Shown here: in pieces, positions 40,401-51,822 of the stretch
Layout: each line of letters starts with the position of its first letter
Position numbering within the stretch: position 1 is the first letter of the stretch
Assembly (NCBI GenBank): GCA_012295275.1
Contig: CM022665.1
Location: forward strand, 37,814,933 to 37,878,932
From: Chrysomallon squamiferum
Lineage: Eukaryota > Mollusca > Gastropoda > Neomphalida > Peltospiridae
Reading direction: 5' to 3'
DNA length: 64,000 nt
Program-made: the position numbers and the translations under genes
Notes under the pieces: generated by a model
What the model was told of the DNA's origin: nothing
The model's database searches: none
Seen by the model: the letters and a program-made list of their open reading frames with translations, nothing else

Positions 40401-41574
40401 AGAAGACAGCCATTCTACACACCTGTTAGTATTTCGCAGCTCGAACATTTTGCTGCATTTGAATCTTTGTTTTGTAGCGAAACTCGTTCTTGAATAACAC
40501 CTTTCAGTAACTTTAAAATTTCCTATAAAATGCCAAAAGTCTTACTATTAGTATTACCCAACAAAAAAACATGTCCATTGTCTCTACAGACAAATTATGG
40601 TACATATCTGAAATATTAGCACAAAAACTATATTATTTATTTTCATGGGTAAAAATATTTAGTTCTGATATTTCTATCATTAATTGTCATATATTTTATG
40701 TGACATCAACTATATTACAATAGAGAAGAAATATGTATACATAACAGAAGTAATTTATGATCACATTAATAATTAGGATTAACTGTTGTTTTAACAGCTT
40801 ATTAGTTTCCTGTATAAACAACAAATATTTAACAACAAGTTTACTGAAACAGCTGGAGGGAAGATCAACTCTTTCCAATGACATAAGAGGAAACCATAAC
40901 TTCATTCGTTATTCATTATGCATTAGCTGCATTGGATTTTTCATATGCACCCTCCCACAGAAAAGAATACATGTATATTGATAAATGAGTCTTAGGCGAC
41001 TGGCTGGAAAGGGAAAACGGCCTACTGTCAGGCTTGTGGTGTAATATGTGAGCCAGTAGCTATTACCTGGACATGCCTATCTTGAAACCATGATGTTGAT
41101 GATGCGGATGGAACTTCAATGGGGTGAATTTCTACTTGTAACGCTCTCCATCTTGACACCTGAAACAATTCTTACTCTTAAATCAAATGTCAAGTACAAA
41201 TGAGTATGAAATATTTCTAATGATGGGGTTTAATAGATAAAATTTTAATCAGTCAATTTATAACTTAATGATTGTTTGAAATTAATATTATACCAAGTGC
41301 TGTGATCTAATTTGGGAAAGTAAAAAAACGCATCGGTTTAAAATCTATTATTTTTTTCAAATTTTTGTCGTTGCATTGCGTCAACAGAAATCCGTTATTT
41401 TTTTCAAATTTGTGTCGTTGCACTTCGTCAACAGAAATCCAATTTTGAATGGATATAAACAATAGTGAATGATGTTTTACATGACTAGATGATAGAAATA
41501 TTAAATTCAATTGTTTAAATAGCACATTCACAAACCCTGACATATAACGTTTTTACAATTTTCTTTTTTGGCAT
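33365..41574 (-). CDS. SLX4IP: SLX4IP homologue (SLX4-interacting protein) with repeat-expanded linker and extra C-terminal exons
   Basis: Telomere and DNA-repair factor that binds SLX4/XPF. Exons 5' to 3' on the minus strand: 41574-41536 (MPKKKIVKTLYVR; human begins MASKKFAVK), 41159-41067, 40522-40423, 39839-39735, 38925-38831, 38179-37944, 37597 to 35372 (large, broken), 34982-34898, 34591 to 34543 (or 34558), 34061-33961, 33481-33365 with TAA. Phases agree at every junction. The N-terminus matches human SLX4IP: VEIHPIEVP...TSWF (human VDLHILPQ...TSWF), EILKLLK, VRIGYSFK (human FQITAYFLK), SEKLVVYTYPLESL, and SNYF (human SDYF). The large exon is disordered, Ser/Lys-rich and contains tandem 147-residue repeats; its reading frame breaks at about 36210-35760. 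The last four exons form a helical C-terminus absent from human SLX4IP as I remember it. The first-exon call rests on phase, the start context and similarity to the human N-terminus. Confidence 0.82.
33527..33573. repeat. AAT trinucleotide microsatellite
   Basis: About 15 AAT units, within the intron before the last SLX4IP exon. Confidence 0.9.
34338..34411. repeat. ATAC / AT / GT compound microsatellite
   Basis: Tetranucleotide ATAC units, a short AT tract, then about 20 GT units (34372-34411), in an SLX4IP intron. Confidence 0.9.
35692..37182 (-). repeat. 441-bp coding tandem repeat in the SLX4IP large exon, third copy scrambled
   Basis: Two units, 37182-36742 and 36741-36301, are exactly 441 bp (147 codons) and almost identical. 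They carry SSSSEPTITMFSKK, NWSEEKSSDEKKSN, PGSPENVKKHTDANYFQEP and KEIKKSLDCCYNSSTL. The third, 36300-35692, is 609 bp. It starts and ends like a normal unit, but the middle is a mosaic of repeated short pieces (NWSEEK and TDANYF coding pieces occur more than once) with many small deletions. A T7 run becomes T9 near 36205 and shifts the frame. Confidence 0.93.
38490..38650 (+). repeat. Diverged dispersed repeat in an SLX4IP intron
   Basis: Resembles the reverse complement of about 55830-55935. Both contain a GTATGTRGATTTATTCAAC-like start, TTCCAGTCATATGTGAAA-like middle and TGAAAAACATTACAAA. It is likely a fragment of one old mobile-element family. Confidence 0.5.
41348..41441. repeat. 47-bp tandem duplication in SLX4IP intron 1
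   Basis: Units 41348-41394 and 41395-41441 share TTATTTTTTTCAAATTT and CGTCAACAGAAATCC with a few substitutions. Confidence 0.85.
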
Positions 41575-41986
41575 ATTTGAACTGTTTTAACGTCCCGCTT
41601 TATAAGAATGAGTTATCTCCCTTAATAGATAGAGGGAGTGAAAATTGTTTATTTGCAACTGAAGAAACATTTATCAAATACGCAAATATTTTTAAAATTT
41701 ACTGGCTTGTTTGTTTAATAAATAAACCTTTAATAAAAAGTGTAGTTTAAAAAAAATTGTTGTTGTTCAAATAGTAGTTTTAAACTATTTGCTGTTTTTA
41801 AAAACGACTGATAAAGGTAAATCCTATTCCACTCATGAAAAAATGAATAACACTTTTGTAAAATATCCGACCAATCACGTTTGTAGCTACAGCTGCAAGT
41901 ACGGTACAAGGTTATATTTCATCAACTGAATAACAAGTGCTGTTAGAGGTCTCCGACCAAAAAGTATTTTGCATAGAGTGTTTGGT
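41575..41986. promoter_or_regulatory. Divergent promoter between SLX4IP and MKKS
   Basis: This interval separates the SLX4IP start codon (41574, minus) from a strong + strand splice donor, GTAAGT, at 41987 that probably ends the first non-coding MKKS exon. It contains a CCAAT box on the + strand (CCAATCA, 41871-41877). No TATA element is distinguishable in this AT-rich DNA. The human genes are also divergent neighbours, which supports a shared promoter. Transcription starts are inferred. Confidence 0.55.
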
Positions 41987-44900
41987 GTAAGTAAATTTAA
42001 TTCGTAAAGATGAATTCATAACATTGTGATGCAGAAAGTCAGGTCTAAAGGCTAGTAAGTAGTAATAAACTGAATAAACATATGATCATGATATTACAAC
42101 TTACAGTGGCAGCAATTACGTGATCACGGTGATGTATAGTCGACTTACTGATAATCCTATATTGATGACAATAAATTAAAACGTTTGCATTAATTTAAGT
42201 ATATTATTGTCAGTCTGCATGAAGTATAGTAATATCATAATGCTTAATGATTATGATTTAGAACTAGAATATAATAAGTTCATAAAACTCAATGATAATA
42301 AGGTCATGACTCAAGTCACTCATGGTTACAGATATTCAGAAAGTATAGAATTAAAGTATTTATTTATTTATTTATTTAACAGCAATGATAAAAATTAGTG
42401 AAGCAATTTAATTTTTGAATATTTGAGAAATATGTTGGTTTATGTTCTTGGCAAGTCATGAATGTTTTAACCTTCTGATTTACAGTTACTATAGACTAGG
42501 TTACGTAGGTACTCCATAGTGATTTTCTGTTGGCGAAAACCACGATTGACTCCTAACTACAACTGTAGATCTTTTTATTCTGATTCCACTGGGGAAGAAA
42601 ACTAAAAGAAATAAAAAGAAAAGAAAAAAACTGAAGTTATCAGTGAAATAATTTCAAAGTTATATTTTTAAAGTATTTAATTTTTTGGTGCTGTTTTCAA
42701 CAATTCAGGGCCCATTCTGATGCAAGATTCACTCTGACAAAGCTTATTTCATAATATGTTATACTATGTGTTACAAATATGCATTCAAATTTATTATTAT
42801 TATTTTTTTTTATTTTTTGTACCTCTTCAAAATACATTTCCACTGATATATGAAGCCTAGGGCTGGTAAAAATTATTCATTTTCGCTAGGCCATTCACAA
42901 TGTAAAAAAGTCAAATCTTTTAAAATTCACAACACTGCTTTTACTTGTACTACAAATGTAGCTTTTATACTGTAATAGGGCTGGCTTTTCAGTCTGTCAA
43001 AACTTGTACAATGTCAGTAATGTAATCAAACTGTACCATCACAAAATAATAAACAGTTTGGATTTCAGGCATTGTTAACCTGGTATTAGTTTAACTTAAA
43101 CTCCAATCCACTATACATTTACTAGAAATTCATAAATCCAAAACAAAAGAATAAGTCATATAAAGATTTAAGATCTTTTATTTTATAAACTAAAAGTTAA
43201 AGAAAAACTAATTTTATATTTGAAACAAAAAGAATACAGTGTTAAAAACTTAACTGTTTGTTTTCAGTAGTCAGGAATTATTTTATACTGCTAGTATTAT
43301 GAATATATTTTCAAAGTGAAAGTTCACAGATCCCACAATGTTTATCACTGATTGAACAGACAAATGAACCACATTTCATCAGATTTTGACACAAGAATTA
43401 ACAGATTAACAGTGTTTCATCAGACTTTACAATTCTTTTTTCATTGACTTCTTGTCAAACTTTGACAACTTTCTGTTTGATGAACAGGTTTGTGTGGTGA
43501 CTTCTAATCAGATTCTGACAATTGTCTGTTCTATGACATCTTGACAGACTCTGATGAAGAAATATATACAAAAACCAAATGAAATATGTTTTGAAGTGTA
43601 CACTATTGTGAAGAAAAGGTGTGTTCACCTCCCTTAAACATAAAGACCATTGTCTTCATATAATATGTCAAGAATTAACTGACAACTTGTTTATTACAAC
43701 AACAAAAAAAGAAGAAAAAAAAACTACACAGCTGGACCAAGCCCTGTTTTGTAAAGCCAAAGGTCACTGATAAATTTTTTTTTTAGTTCTCATGAAAATA
43801 CAATCTTGTTTTCAGAGTTTGGTGTCATCTAGCTGATACCCAGATTAATATCTGCAGAATCACATGATGAAAACAAGTTGTTTGCACACTAATTAAACAT
43901 AGTTTCATTTCAGTACTAATTGGAGTAAAAAGATGAAATACATTAGAAAATGTGAAATGTTAATCATTTGGAGAGGGGGGTCAACATTTTTTTCTCTGAC
44001 AAGTTGCAGTTTTCGTAAGCATTATTGGTTGTAAAGGCTATATTAGTATATAATAATAAAGATGACTTGTACCATTTCCTCATGAGAGCATGGCTAAAAA
44101 AATGTCAAATGTAACATGTGACTCAATAAGGAAATTTGTCCTGAGTTATTATTTATTGTACATGTACTACATGTAGTAAATTTTGAAGACTGTTTCATAC
44201 ATAATAAGCTTAAAGTTAAATTTCCAATATTTATTTGCAAGGCAGTGCCACAACAGCAGAAAAAATCAAATAAAAAGCTAAATGCAACTGAATAAATGAT
44301 CATAAATGATAAGACTGTTTTTAGATCACAATATCCATTCAAAAACTAAAGTCACAAGACTGGATTTTTCACTTTTTGGGCCATCAGAATACACTGCTAA
44401 AACATTTCACAGATTTTGCGCAGATAGCCTCCAGTTATTGCTAACATTGTACCAAGAAGTAATGTAGAAGATTTATTAACCAGTCACACAATGTGTACAT
44501 AACTGACTCCAGTATCATTTCATCCCATTTTTAATCACTGAAAAGAATTATCATTTTGATGAAACAAAGACATCAAACTGTTTGGCTGAATTTGTTTATA
44601 GGATGAAAGGTTGAAGAATTAACCCTGTGATTGTAAACAAAGTCATTTTTTCTACACACAGTCATAGATTCTTAACAAACTGCGATTAAACACTTTCACA
44701 ATACAAGGTAACATTCATGCAACAGACAGAAAGATATGACTTCAGATATTTCATTTATGCAGTATTAATTGAGATAGTACCTCAAACAGAAGAGAAAAAA
44801 ATCAAATGTTCCAAAGTCAGTAAAAACAGTTCAATATAATATGGCAAACCAAAAATACAGTTAATTGTTTCATGATTAGGTAGAGTGAAACAATTTCACA

Positions 44901-45021
44901 TCAGATAACTTAACTAGATGTTTAAATGATGACATAGTTAGTCTTCCTTCCTAAATATTTAAATGTGACTGTGCAGTCAGTAGTATATTGTATTTAAAAT
45001 GTTTTTATTTAATTTTTGCAG
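41987..45021 (+). other. Probable first intron of the MKKS transcript
   Basis: From the GTAAGT donor at 41987 to the TTTTTGCAG acceptor before 45022. No other gene is seen. About 43320-43570 holds a diffuse set of repeated TTTCATCAGA/TTTGACA-like words. A further 5' exon inside this stretch cannot be excluded. Confidence 0.4.
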
Positions 45022-45027
45022 ATTGTT

Positions 45028-45042
45028 ATGAGCTCAAAATGA
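45028..45042 (+). CDS. Minimal uORF (4 codons) at the start of the MKKS upstream exon
   Basis: ATG AGC TCA AAA TGA. The stop overlaps the start of the next ORF (AATGA), so a ribosome ending here sits on the ATG at 45039. This permits translation of the longer ORF by reinitiation or leaky scanning. Whether it is translated is unknown. Confidence 0.4.
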   Translation: MSSK

Positions 45043-45227
45043 ATGCTTTTCAATCTTTGTGGAGTCGCTATAAAGTTCTGATTGTTATGATTCCATCCAT
45101 GGTTTTAATCCATTATGGATGGCTTCAGTTACAGTATCATCCTCCTGTTGAAGATGCACCATCAAAACCTGTTAAATTGTTTGGCATAACATTCAAGACA
45201 GCAGAGGAACCAGCATCTAAGAACTAA
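45039..45227 (+). CDS. uMKKS1-like small mitochondrial membrane protein (62 aa) on the MKKS leader
   Basis: A short ORF in an exon starting at 45022. A basic N-terminus is followed by one hydrophobic span (VLIVMIPSMVLIHYGW) and a polar tail ending KN. Human MKKS mRNA carries conserved upstream ORFs whose peptides sit in mitochondrial membranes (uMKKS1 and uMKKS2). Position, size and topology agree here; I could not compare residues directly. A GTAAGT donor follows at 45266 and an AATAAA at 45456-45461, so it may be spliced on to MKKS or end early as its own mRNA. Confidence 0.75.
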   Translation: MNAFQSLWSRYKVLIVMIPSMVLIHYGWLQLQYHPPVEDAPSKPVKLFGITFKTAEEPASKN

Positions 45228-45455
45228 CTTAAATTTTAACCTTTTTGTAAATATTTGAAATAATTGTAAGTATTTGTATTTAAATGTTTAGAATATGATG
45301 TTAAAACATGTTAAAAAGTGAAACTGGTATTTAAAAAAGCAATATGTAAATATGTATTTATAAATCATAAATGCCAGTATTATTGAATGTTTGTAACCTG
45401 CAATAGATTAAGATAATTTATATAGAATTTAATATTATCACCCCCATCCAAACAA

Positions 45456-45461
45456 AATAAA
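45456..45461 (+). promoter_or_regulatory. Candidate alternative poly(A) signal
   Basis: AATAAA about 230 bp after the first upstream ORF and inside the intron that leads on to MKKS. Use of this site would produce an mRNA for the small protein only, as described for alternative polyadenylation of human MKKS. Confidence 0.4.
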
Positions 45462-45624
45462 ATATATATATATTGTTTAGTAACAATCACTTAAATTTCA
45501 GATTATCAAAATTTAAAGTTACTTTTTGTTTACATTGTTAAATGTTGTTGCACATTTTATATATCTGTTCTGTTGGATTGTTATGATTCTGATTTTTTTT
45601 TTTTTTTTTTTTTTTTTAGAAAAA

Positions 45625-45813
45625 ATGTTTAGGAAAATAAAGTTTATCTATCAGCAATCAGCAGCATGGGTATTCCACAATAAATTGGCAGGATTTGTGG
45701 GGATTTTTACAGCAGTGTATTTGGCTACCATTCCTTTCAATCGTCCAAAATTGGAATTGTCGGCAGAGAGAGCAGAACTTATTAAAAAAGCCAGAGATAA
45801 AATAAAAGACTGA
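45625..45813 (+). CDS. uMKKS2-like small membrane protein (62 aa) on the MKKS leader
   Basis: ATG six bases into an exon with acceptor TTTTTTTAG (exon from 45620). Basic start (MFRKIKFIYQQ), one hydrophobic span (LAGFVGIFTAVYLATIPF), and a charged helical tail ending KKARDKIKD. It lies between the first upstream ORF and the MKKS exon, the position of uMKKS2 in human. The two small ORFs have the same length and topology but are not alike in sequence. No Pfam-type domain is visible. Confidence 0.72.
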   Translation: MFRKIKFIYQQSAAWVFHNKLAGFVGIFTAVYLATIPFNRPKLELSAERAELIKKARDKIKD

Positions 45814-46063
45814 AATTTCTAGTATATTTGCTTATTAAGGTTATATAAATTTTGTTTATTTAGAGAATATATTTTATTAGTATCATAAATTAAAATGAAC
45901 ATAAAGATTAATAATATTTAATATTTGTTCTTCAGATGTTTTAAGTGTAATGCTGTTGCATTAAATTAATAACAGTATTACAAAAACTTTACCAGTATTT
46001 CTTTGCTTTTTGACTTTTATGACATTTTGACTTTTAATGTTGTTTTTGCAGTTTTAACCAGAA

Positions 46064-48758
46064 ATGTCACGTCTTTTATCACAAAATATCAGAGGACCAA
46101 GCAAACTTCATTTGTGTCACCTGGATGATGCTAAAACACGGGCCTGTCTGATTCAGTTTGGTAATCTCATAGGTTCATGTCGAGGTCCCAATGGAAAGGT
46201 CAAAATGATCCAAAACAAAGTGGGTGGCCATTTGACCCTTACATCATCATCATCCAGGCTTTTGGCATCCATGTCGTTTACTCATCCAATTCTGCAAATA
46301 ATAGTTGGTAGCACACAAAATCATTTAGCAAATTATAAAGATGGTGGACTGCTGGTGTGTCATTTTTGTCTTCTTTTGTTAGAGAGTTCTATTGTACAGA
46401 CTTGGAATCGGCATCTTGTTGTTGAAGTGTATGAGAAATGTTTGGCAAAGATTGAAGAATATTTGAGTTCTTCAGACTGCACTTGTCAGTTTGACATAAG
46501 TTTTTCAAGCATTGAGGAGATGATGTCATTCTTGCATTGCATGCTGATGTCGAAACCATTGTGTTGTTTAAATGGTAGCAGACTTGATCATTTATCTAAG
46601 ACAATTCTAAAATCATTTTTAAATTCAGTTCCAGAGAATACAGACAGAACATTTTTTTCTGACAGGATGTATATTCAGTGCATTTCGAACTGTGATGTGC
46701 TTGACACCAGATCTGAGAAAGGGATTTTGATGTCTTGTCCTGAGTTGTCTTCTGTTTTTGAACAGAATGTTGAACTGAAGAAATGTGTCAATGTAGCAGG
46801 GTTTTCAAGAACCAAAGTAGTTTTGGTGAATGTCTCTATGTCTGGAGATGCAGAAGAGTTGATGAATGTCAAATATGAAGCTGATACAGATAATAACATG
46901 GAGGAATTTTTGTTGAGTGCGATGCTGAAAATGTGTGGCAGGTTAGTGGAATGTGGTGTTGGAATGGTATTGTCACAGAAGGTTATGCATCCCCAAATAA
47001 AGCTGTTTCTAAAACTTAAAGGTGTTTTCTTTATAGACAGGATTGGAGCACATATGATGCCCTATCTTAGGGACCTCACAGGTTTGTTTTACTTGTTCAT
47101 TATTAACATTGATTAAATTATTAAAACTTTTAAAAGTTGTTTTGTACTGTTACCTTAAAATGTACATCAGTAATGGCTGTATGAAATCTCTGACTGAAAT
47201 ATAAACACAACAAAAACACTTTAATGCAAATAGTTTTGAATTATATATATAATTATGTTGCTTCTGTTTGTTTTTTTTTTTTTTTTTTTTTTTAAATGAA
47301 ATTGATACAGCATATGAATTATACAGCATTTTTTAAAAACAATGTTCATTTTAAAATATTTATTCAGACCTGAAATTTGAAAAAGTGAAATTTCATCTTA
47401 CTCTTTAAATACTGTTGTATTTTAACAGGTGCAACTCCCATTAGTTCTGCATTAATCTCAGATTTTGTATCATCCTCATTTGGCTGGTTGGATGATGCTG
47501 TTCACTGTGTGATCAATGAAAAAAGTTACGTTCATCTTAGAAATACAGACAGTCCTGTTGTGTCTCTTATTCTGTGCAGTCCATTGGAAGAAGTTTGTAG
47601 CGAGCTTCAGGTACATTAATTTGTAGTGGTCAAATACTAATTATAGTAATCAATAATTTATGTGTATGTTTTTAAAACTATTAAGCACTTTTACCTATGA
47701 TGACTTTATAATAATTAAAATTATGAGAAATAATTAGATGTCCTAATTAAAATACATTAATATTGTTTTTCCATGTGATCTTAGCAGTATTATTTTTGCT
47801 GTGCTAATTAATATATTATTATTATTATATGTTGGTTTGTCCTTTCTGTTCTTAAAGGTACTTAGAGATTATTTATCTATAAATTTTTAATAAACTTCTG
47901 TTTCCAGTGTTTGTGCTCATCATCTTTGATGACTTTAAAGAGGCTTGTTAACAACAGTTCAGTTTTGTGTGGAGGAGGATGTTGGCAGAGTCACCTTGCA
48001 GCTTTCTTACGATCCCAGGTACAATTGACAGATATTATTTATGAAATAAATACACAAAATATCTCTACTTTTTCAAATAACTTTAGTGTGGGCTTTTTCC
48101 TGTCAGAATGTTTTGATCTTAAATTACGTTTCTCAATTAACATTTAATGTTATGTCTGAGAGATCATATTTTATTTTATTGCTTTAGAATTTATTTCTTG
48201 ATACTGCATAATCTCAAATGAAGTAAAACAATTTCAAGACTATTTTTATGCTAATGCACCAAACAATGCATTTGTGTTGGGTTTTTCTTGCATGGATTCA
48301 GAAAAAATACATTTCACTTTTTATTTCTTCAGAAAGATGACATCTCAAAAGAAATGGATGTTCCAGAACTACAGGTTTCAGAAATTGTTGAAAATTTTGC
48401 CAGATGCTTGGAGAAATCTGCTACAAGTCTAACCCAGGATCAGAAAATACACAAGTTGGATAATAATTATCACCATCTATGGAAGACATCTCATGGTGGG
48501 ACATTGGAAAGCAGAAGAAATGTTCTTACGTGTTCCTGTGGTCTCTTGTCAACTGACCAGTCTGATGACCTCAAATATTTGGGCCATGCCACTTCTGAAA
48601 AGTCTGACTGCAACTCAAAGCTTTTGTCCAGCCTAAATGTAGAAAAAAGTCCACAAATTTTAGACTGTCTGGCTACTGTAATGAGTGCTTTACAAACAGC
48701 TGTTTATACATCAAACAGCATTTTAATGACACATCAGTTTATTCAGGATCAAAGTTAA
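46064..48758 (+). CDS. MKKS: MKKS / BBS6, chaperonin-like Bardet-Biedl protein
   Basis: Group II chaperonin relative needed, with BBS10, BBS12 and CCT, to assemble the BBSome for cilia; found at the basal body. Exons 46064-47081 (exon begins 46052), 47429-47610, 47908-48018, 48333-48758 join in phase to 578 residues (human 570). Similarities to the human protein: MSRL start, GPNGKVKMIQN (human GPSGRLKQLHN), SFTHPILQI (human VTHPILKI), YKDGGLLV (human FSDCGLFT), LSQKVMHPQIK (human LCQKVIHPSLK), IDRIGAHMM (human IDRIGVTLM), LCGGGCWQSHLAAFL (human LLGGGCTETHLAAYI), and ILDCLA near the end. As in other BBS chaperonins, canonical ATPase motifs are degenerate. Two small ORFs on upstream exons probably limit its translation. 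Confidence 0.95.
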
Positions 48759-50007
48759 TCTCTGCCTTCAGAATGTAATTTAGACATTTGAAAAATTATA
48801 AAACAACCTCCCCACACAAAAAAACCAGCAAATTAACAATACTGTCCATATTGTTGGAATTGAGTGCACTGTATGTTTTATAAACAAAATTTAGTTGAAG
48901 TGAATTTATATATTTGCATTAAAATTTGAAAATATTCTAGACATGAAAGGTAATTAGCATCTACTTCAATTAAAATCAGTTTACAGTTTTGATAAATAAA
49001 CTAATCAGAATATGTGGTTTAAACTGTGTAAATTGTTTTCATCATAAATGTAATTATTCAAAACAATTTTCATATTTTTCAAAGGGACATTTAACACTTT
49101 TGTCCATAACTGCAAGATTTGTGGGGTTTTTTTTGTTGTTCTTCTTCTGTTCAAGCAGTTTATAATAATTATAATATTTGGAATTTAAAATTTAAAAGCA
49201 CATAAAGATGTATTTAGTTTGGATGAATGCAAGTTTGTGAAACAATCGAATTGGTAAATTGTATATTTAAGAACCATTTACAACATGTTTTTGCCTGAAT
49301 GGATAATTTTTGCTTTCCTTATGCCATTTTGATACTTAATGCTTTAATATTTAAATATTTTATCATTTTTATGTTCATTTATATCTATTTTGAAACACGA
49401 TTTGGTTCTTAATATATATTAAGAAAGGCACTGCCTCTTGTTCAAAAGGGGAAACTGTTACAAATGTCACTTCTTTTCAGCATATTTTAAAAATACATTT
49501 AACACTTAAATTCACTTTAATAATTGCTAACCACTGCTGGTATGAAATGAAATTTTAGTGTTTGTGTCATCGGTGTGTATTAAAGCTGAGTATTTCTTCT
49601 GCTTCGGTTTTTGTTTTGTTGTTGTTAAAATGATTATTACAAAAATCAGTATTCAAAATAAGTTATTAACACAATATACATACTAACATGTGTTGCTATT
49701 CCTAAATAACTGCATGCAGAAAAACAAATATTGCATTAAGTAACTGGTTTACTTTCATCCAAAGGAATAATCCCATAGGATGAAAACAATATAATTTCAA
49801 GGATAAAATAAGAGTGAAAAAAGTACACAAATCGGGTAAATTTAAGGAATTGTGAATTCATTGTTTTATTTTGTCAAAAAGAAAAAGCAGCTGCATACAA
49901 TGTATTTGAAATGCATTATGGCACAACTAGAAATGAAAGATTTGAAATACATTGTAAATATAAAATGCTGTGGAGATGAAACATATTTCAGAACATGAAA
50001 TTTAGTA
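48759..50007. other. MKKS 3' UTR and intergenic sequence
   Basis: MKKS (+) and ACP7 (-) converge here. No further gene or clear repeat was recognised before the MITE at 50008. Confidence 0.4.
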
Positions 50008-50380
50008 CAGGTCAACCATCACTAATCCGGCACAAATTCTGACTACTCATTTCAAATTTCCTCAGTTACCTCACTAAACTATCTTTAAAGGAGCTTCTTG
50101 CTGCATGAATATTGTTGTTATCATTTTATTTTTCCATTTATTGTTACAGTCTGTTAATCCTAACCATGGTTTCAATGAATAAAGGAAGTGCTTCTCGTAT
50201 AAAGAAGAACCACCACACATTGTCTGTAAAAGATAAACTTGTATAAAAAAACTAAAAAAACTTGACAGTGGTATCAAAAGTAGGACAAAGTGACGAGTTG
50301 TTCAAATACATTTATTTGGATCTAACCACTCTGGCATCCTGCAGATCCCAAATGGTGCTGGATAAATGATGGAAGACCTG
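50008..50380. mobile_element. Tigger/pogo-like MITE (373 bp)
   Basis: Left end CAGGTCAACCATCACTAATC and right end, read inversely, CAGGTCTTCCATCATTTATC form imperfect terminal inverted repeats. TA dinucleotides flank it (50006-50007, 50381-50382), the target site of Tc1/mariner-type elements. The CAGGT...ATCCGGCA terminus resembles pogo/Tigger families. No transposase; it probably lies in or beyond the ACP7 3' UTR. Confidence 0.85.
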
Positions 50381-51822
50381 TACTTTTAAAAATTATAATG
50401 AAAATTCTTAAAAATATATATGATGTGAGACAAAAGTGAACAAGTAAATATTACTTATAAAACCTACATACACGTCTGAAACATATACTGAAATAGTTAA
50501 ATACCCTTCAGATTATCTGAACAAAATTTATATCCATTAAGAAAAGCCAAACACCACAATTGTTTACACACAGATGACCATCACCAGGAAAGGTTGGGTT
50601 TTATTTTTTTATTTTCTTTCATAAACATAAACCTTAAGATTGTCTTTTTCTATAGCATCAACCACAATATTTCATACATATACCGGGATAAATTTCAGTT
50701 CACATATCATAGATACTGTGTATCACACTATATTGCACAGATGGTTTCAGTTTCCATACCATACCCCAGGTCACAATTCCTGCAACCCAAAGATTAGTTT
50801 TCAGTTAATAAAAAATATATTGTATACATTTTTAATTTGCATAGCAAACCATGTAACATTTATAAACAATTTATGTAACAAAACAGAGTTAAGTTTAAAA
50901 TTGCATATCAAACCATGTAAGTGTTTTGTACATGCTAGACCATGTAACAATATTTTGACACAAAGTTTCAATTCAAATAATAAACCATAAGACAAAATCA
51001 TAATGGCTGCCTGCTGTATGTATTCCAAAAAGGATAATCTAACTCTTGCACAAGAGTACAGGCTTCAAAGAATACCTTTTCAAATCAAATTAGTCAAAAG
51101 CATTAATTAAGCTTTTTAAGCATAAAATTAAAATAAAGCACTAAATAAAAGATTTCAGAACGAATGTTAGTATAACAAGTAATTAAGTACATGATTTATG
51201 CCAAGTAATTAACTGGCCATTTACTGGCAATGAAATTTCAATTTATTTTCTTATTATGCAAAAAACTAAACACAGTTCAAAAACGTATTATTATTTTAAA
51301 ATTTGTTTGTTTAACAGTTTCTTCCATTATTTTTTTTTTTTATGACCAATCATAAGTAACAACAAGACTTACAATAACTATGCAAAAGCATTCACAATTT
51401 TTCACAATAAAGGTATAATTTAAAATGACAGAACTGCTTAATAAACCAGTTATTCTCCATTTCAAGCATCTAATAATACTAAATATGTGTTACTCAATGT
51501 AATAAAATTCAAACATGCTGGATGAATGTTTTGGAATGGTTCGTTTCTACAACTTGTAAGTACTTGTAAAAAAATATAAAACTTAAAAATATATATAAAT
51601 GTTAACATTACATACATCACTCACATTTCACACAAGAACAACTAGATATAAAAATCTGGATAAATTTGACACCTGAAACCTGTAAAAATATTCTCTATCA
51701 AGCAAAATCATAGTGAATTGCAATTATAAATAAAATTCATTTTAATTAATTCATCAACACTGTTCAGCTATTAAAAATATATTATGGATTTTTAAGCAGG
51801 TTTCCATTCTTGGAAGAAAGGA

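Noticed and set aside
41307-41543. 78-codon minus-strand ORF beginning MSGFVNV as the SLX4IP N-terminus
   Set aside because: The alternative ATG at 41574 with donor after 41536 gives MPKKKIVK, matching the human start and phase; the long ORF is intron containing the 47-bp repeats.
50640-51028. Overlapping ORFs of 67-116 codons on both strands
   Set aside because: Short internally repetitive AT-rich sequence (AAACCATGTAA words) in the ACP7 3' flank; no protein features.
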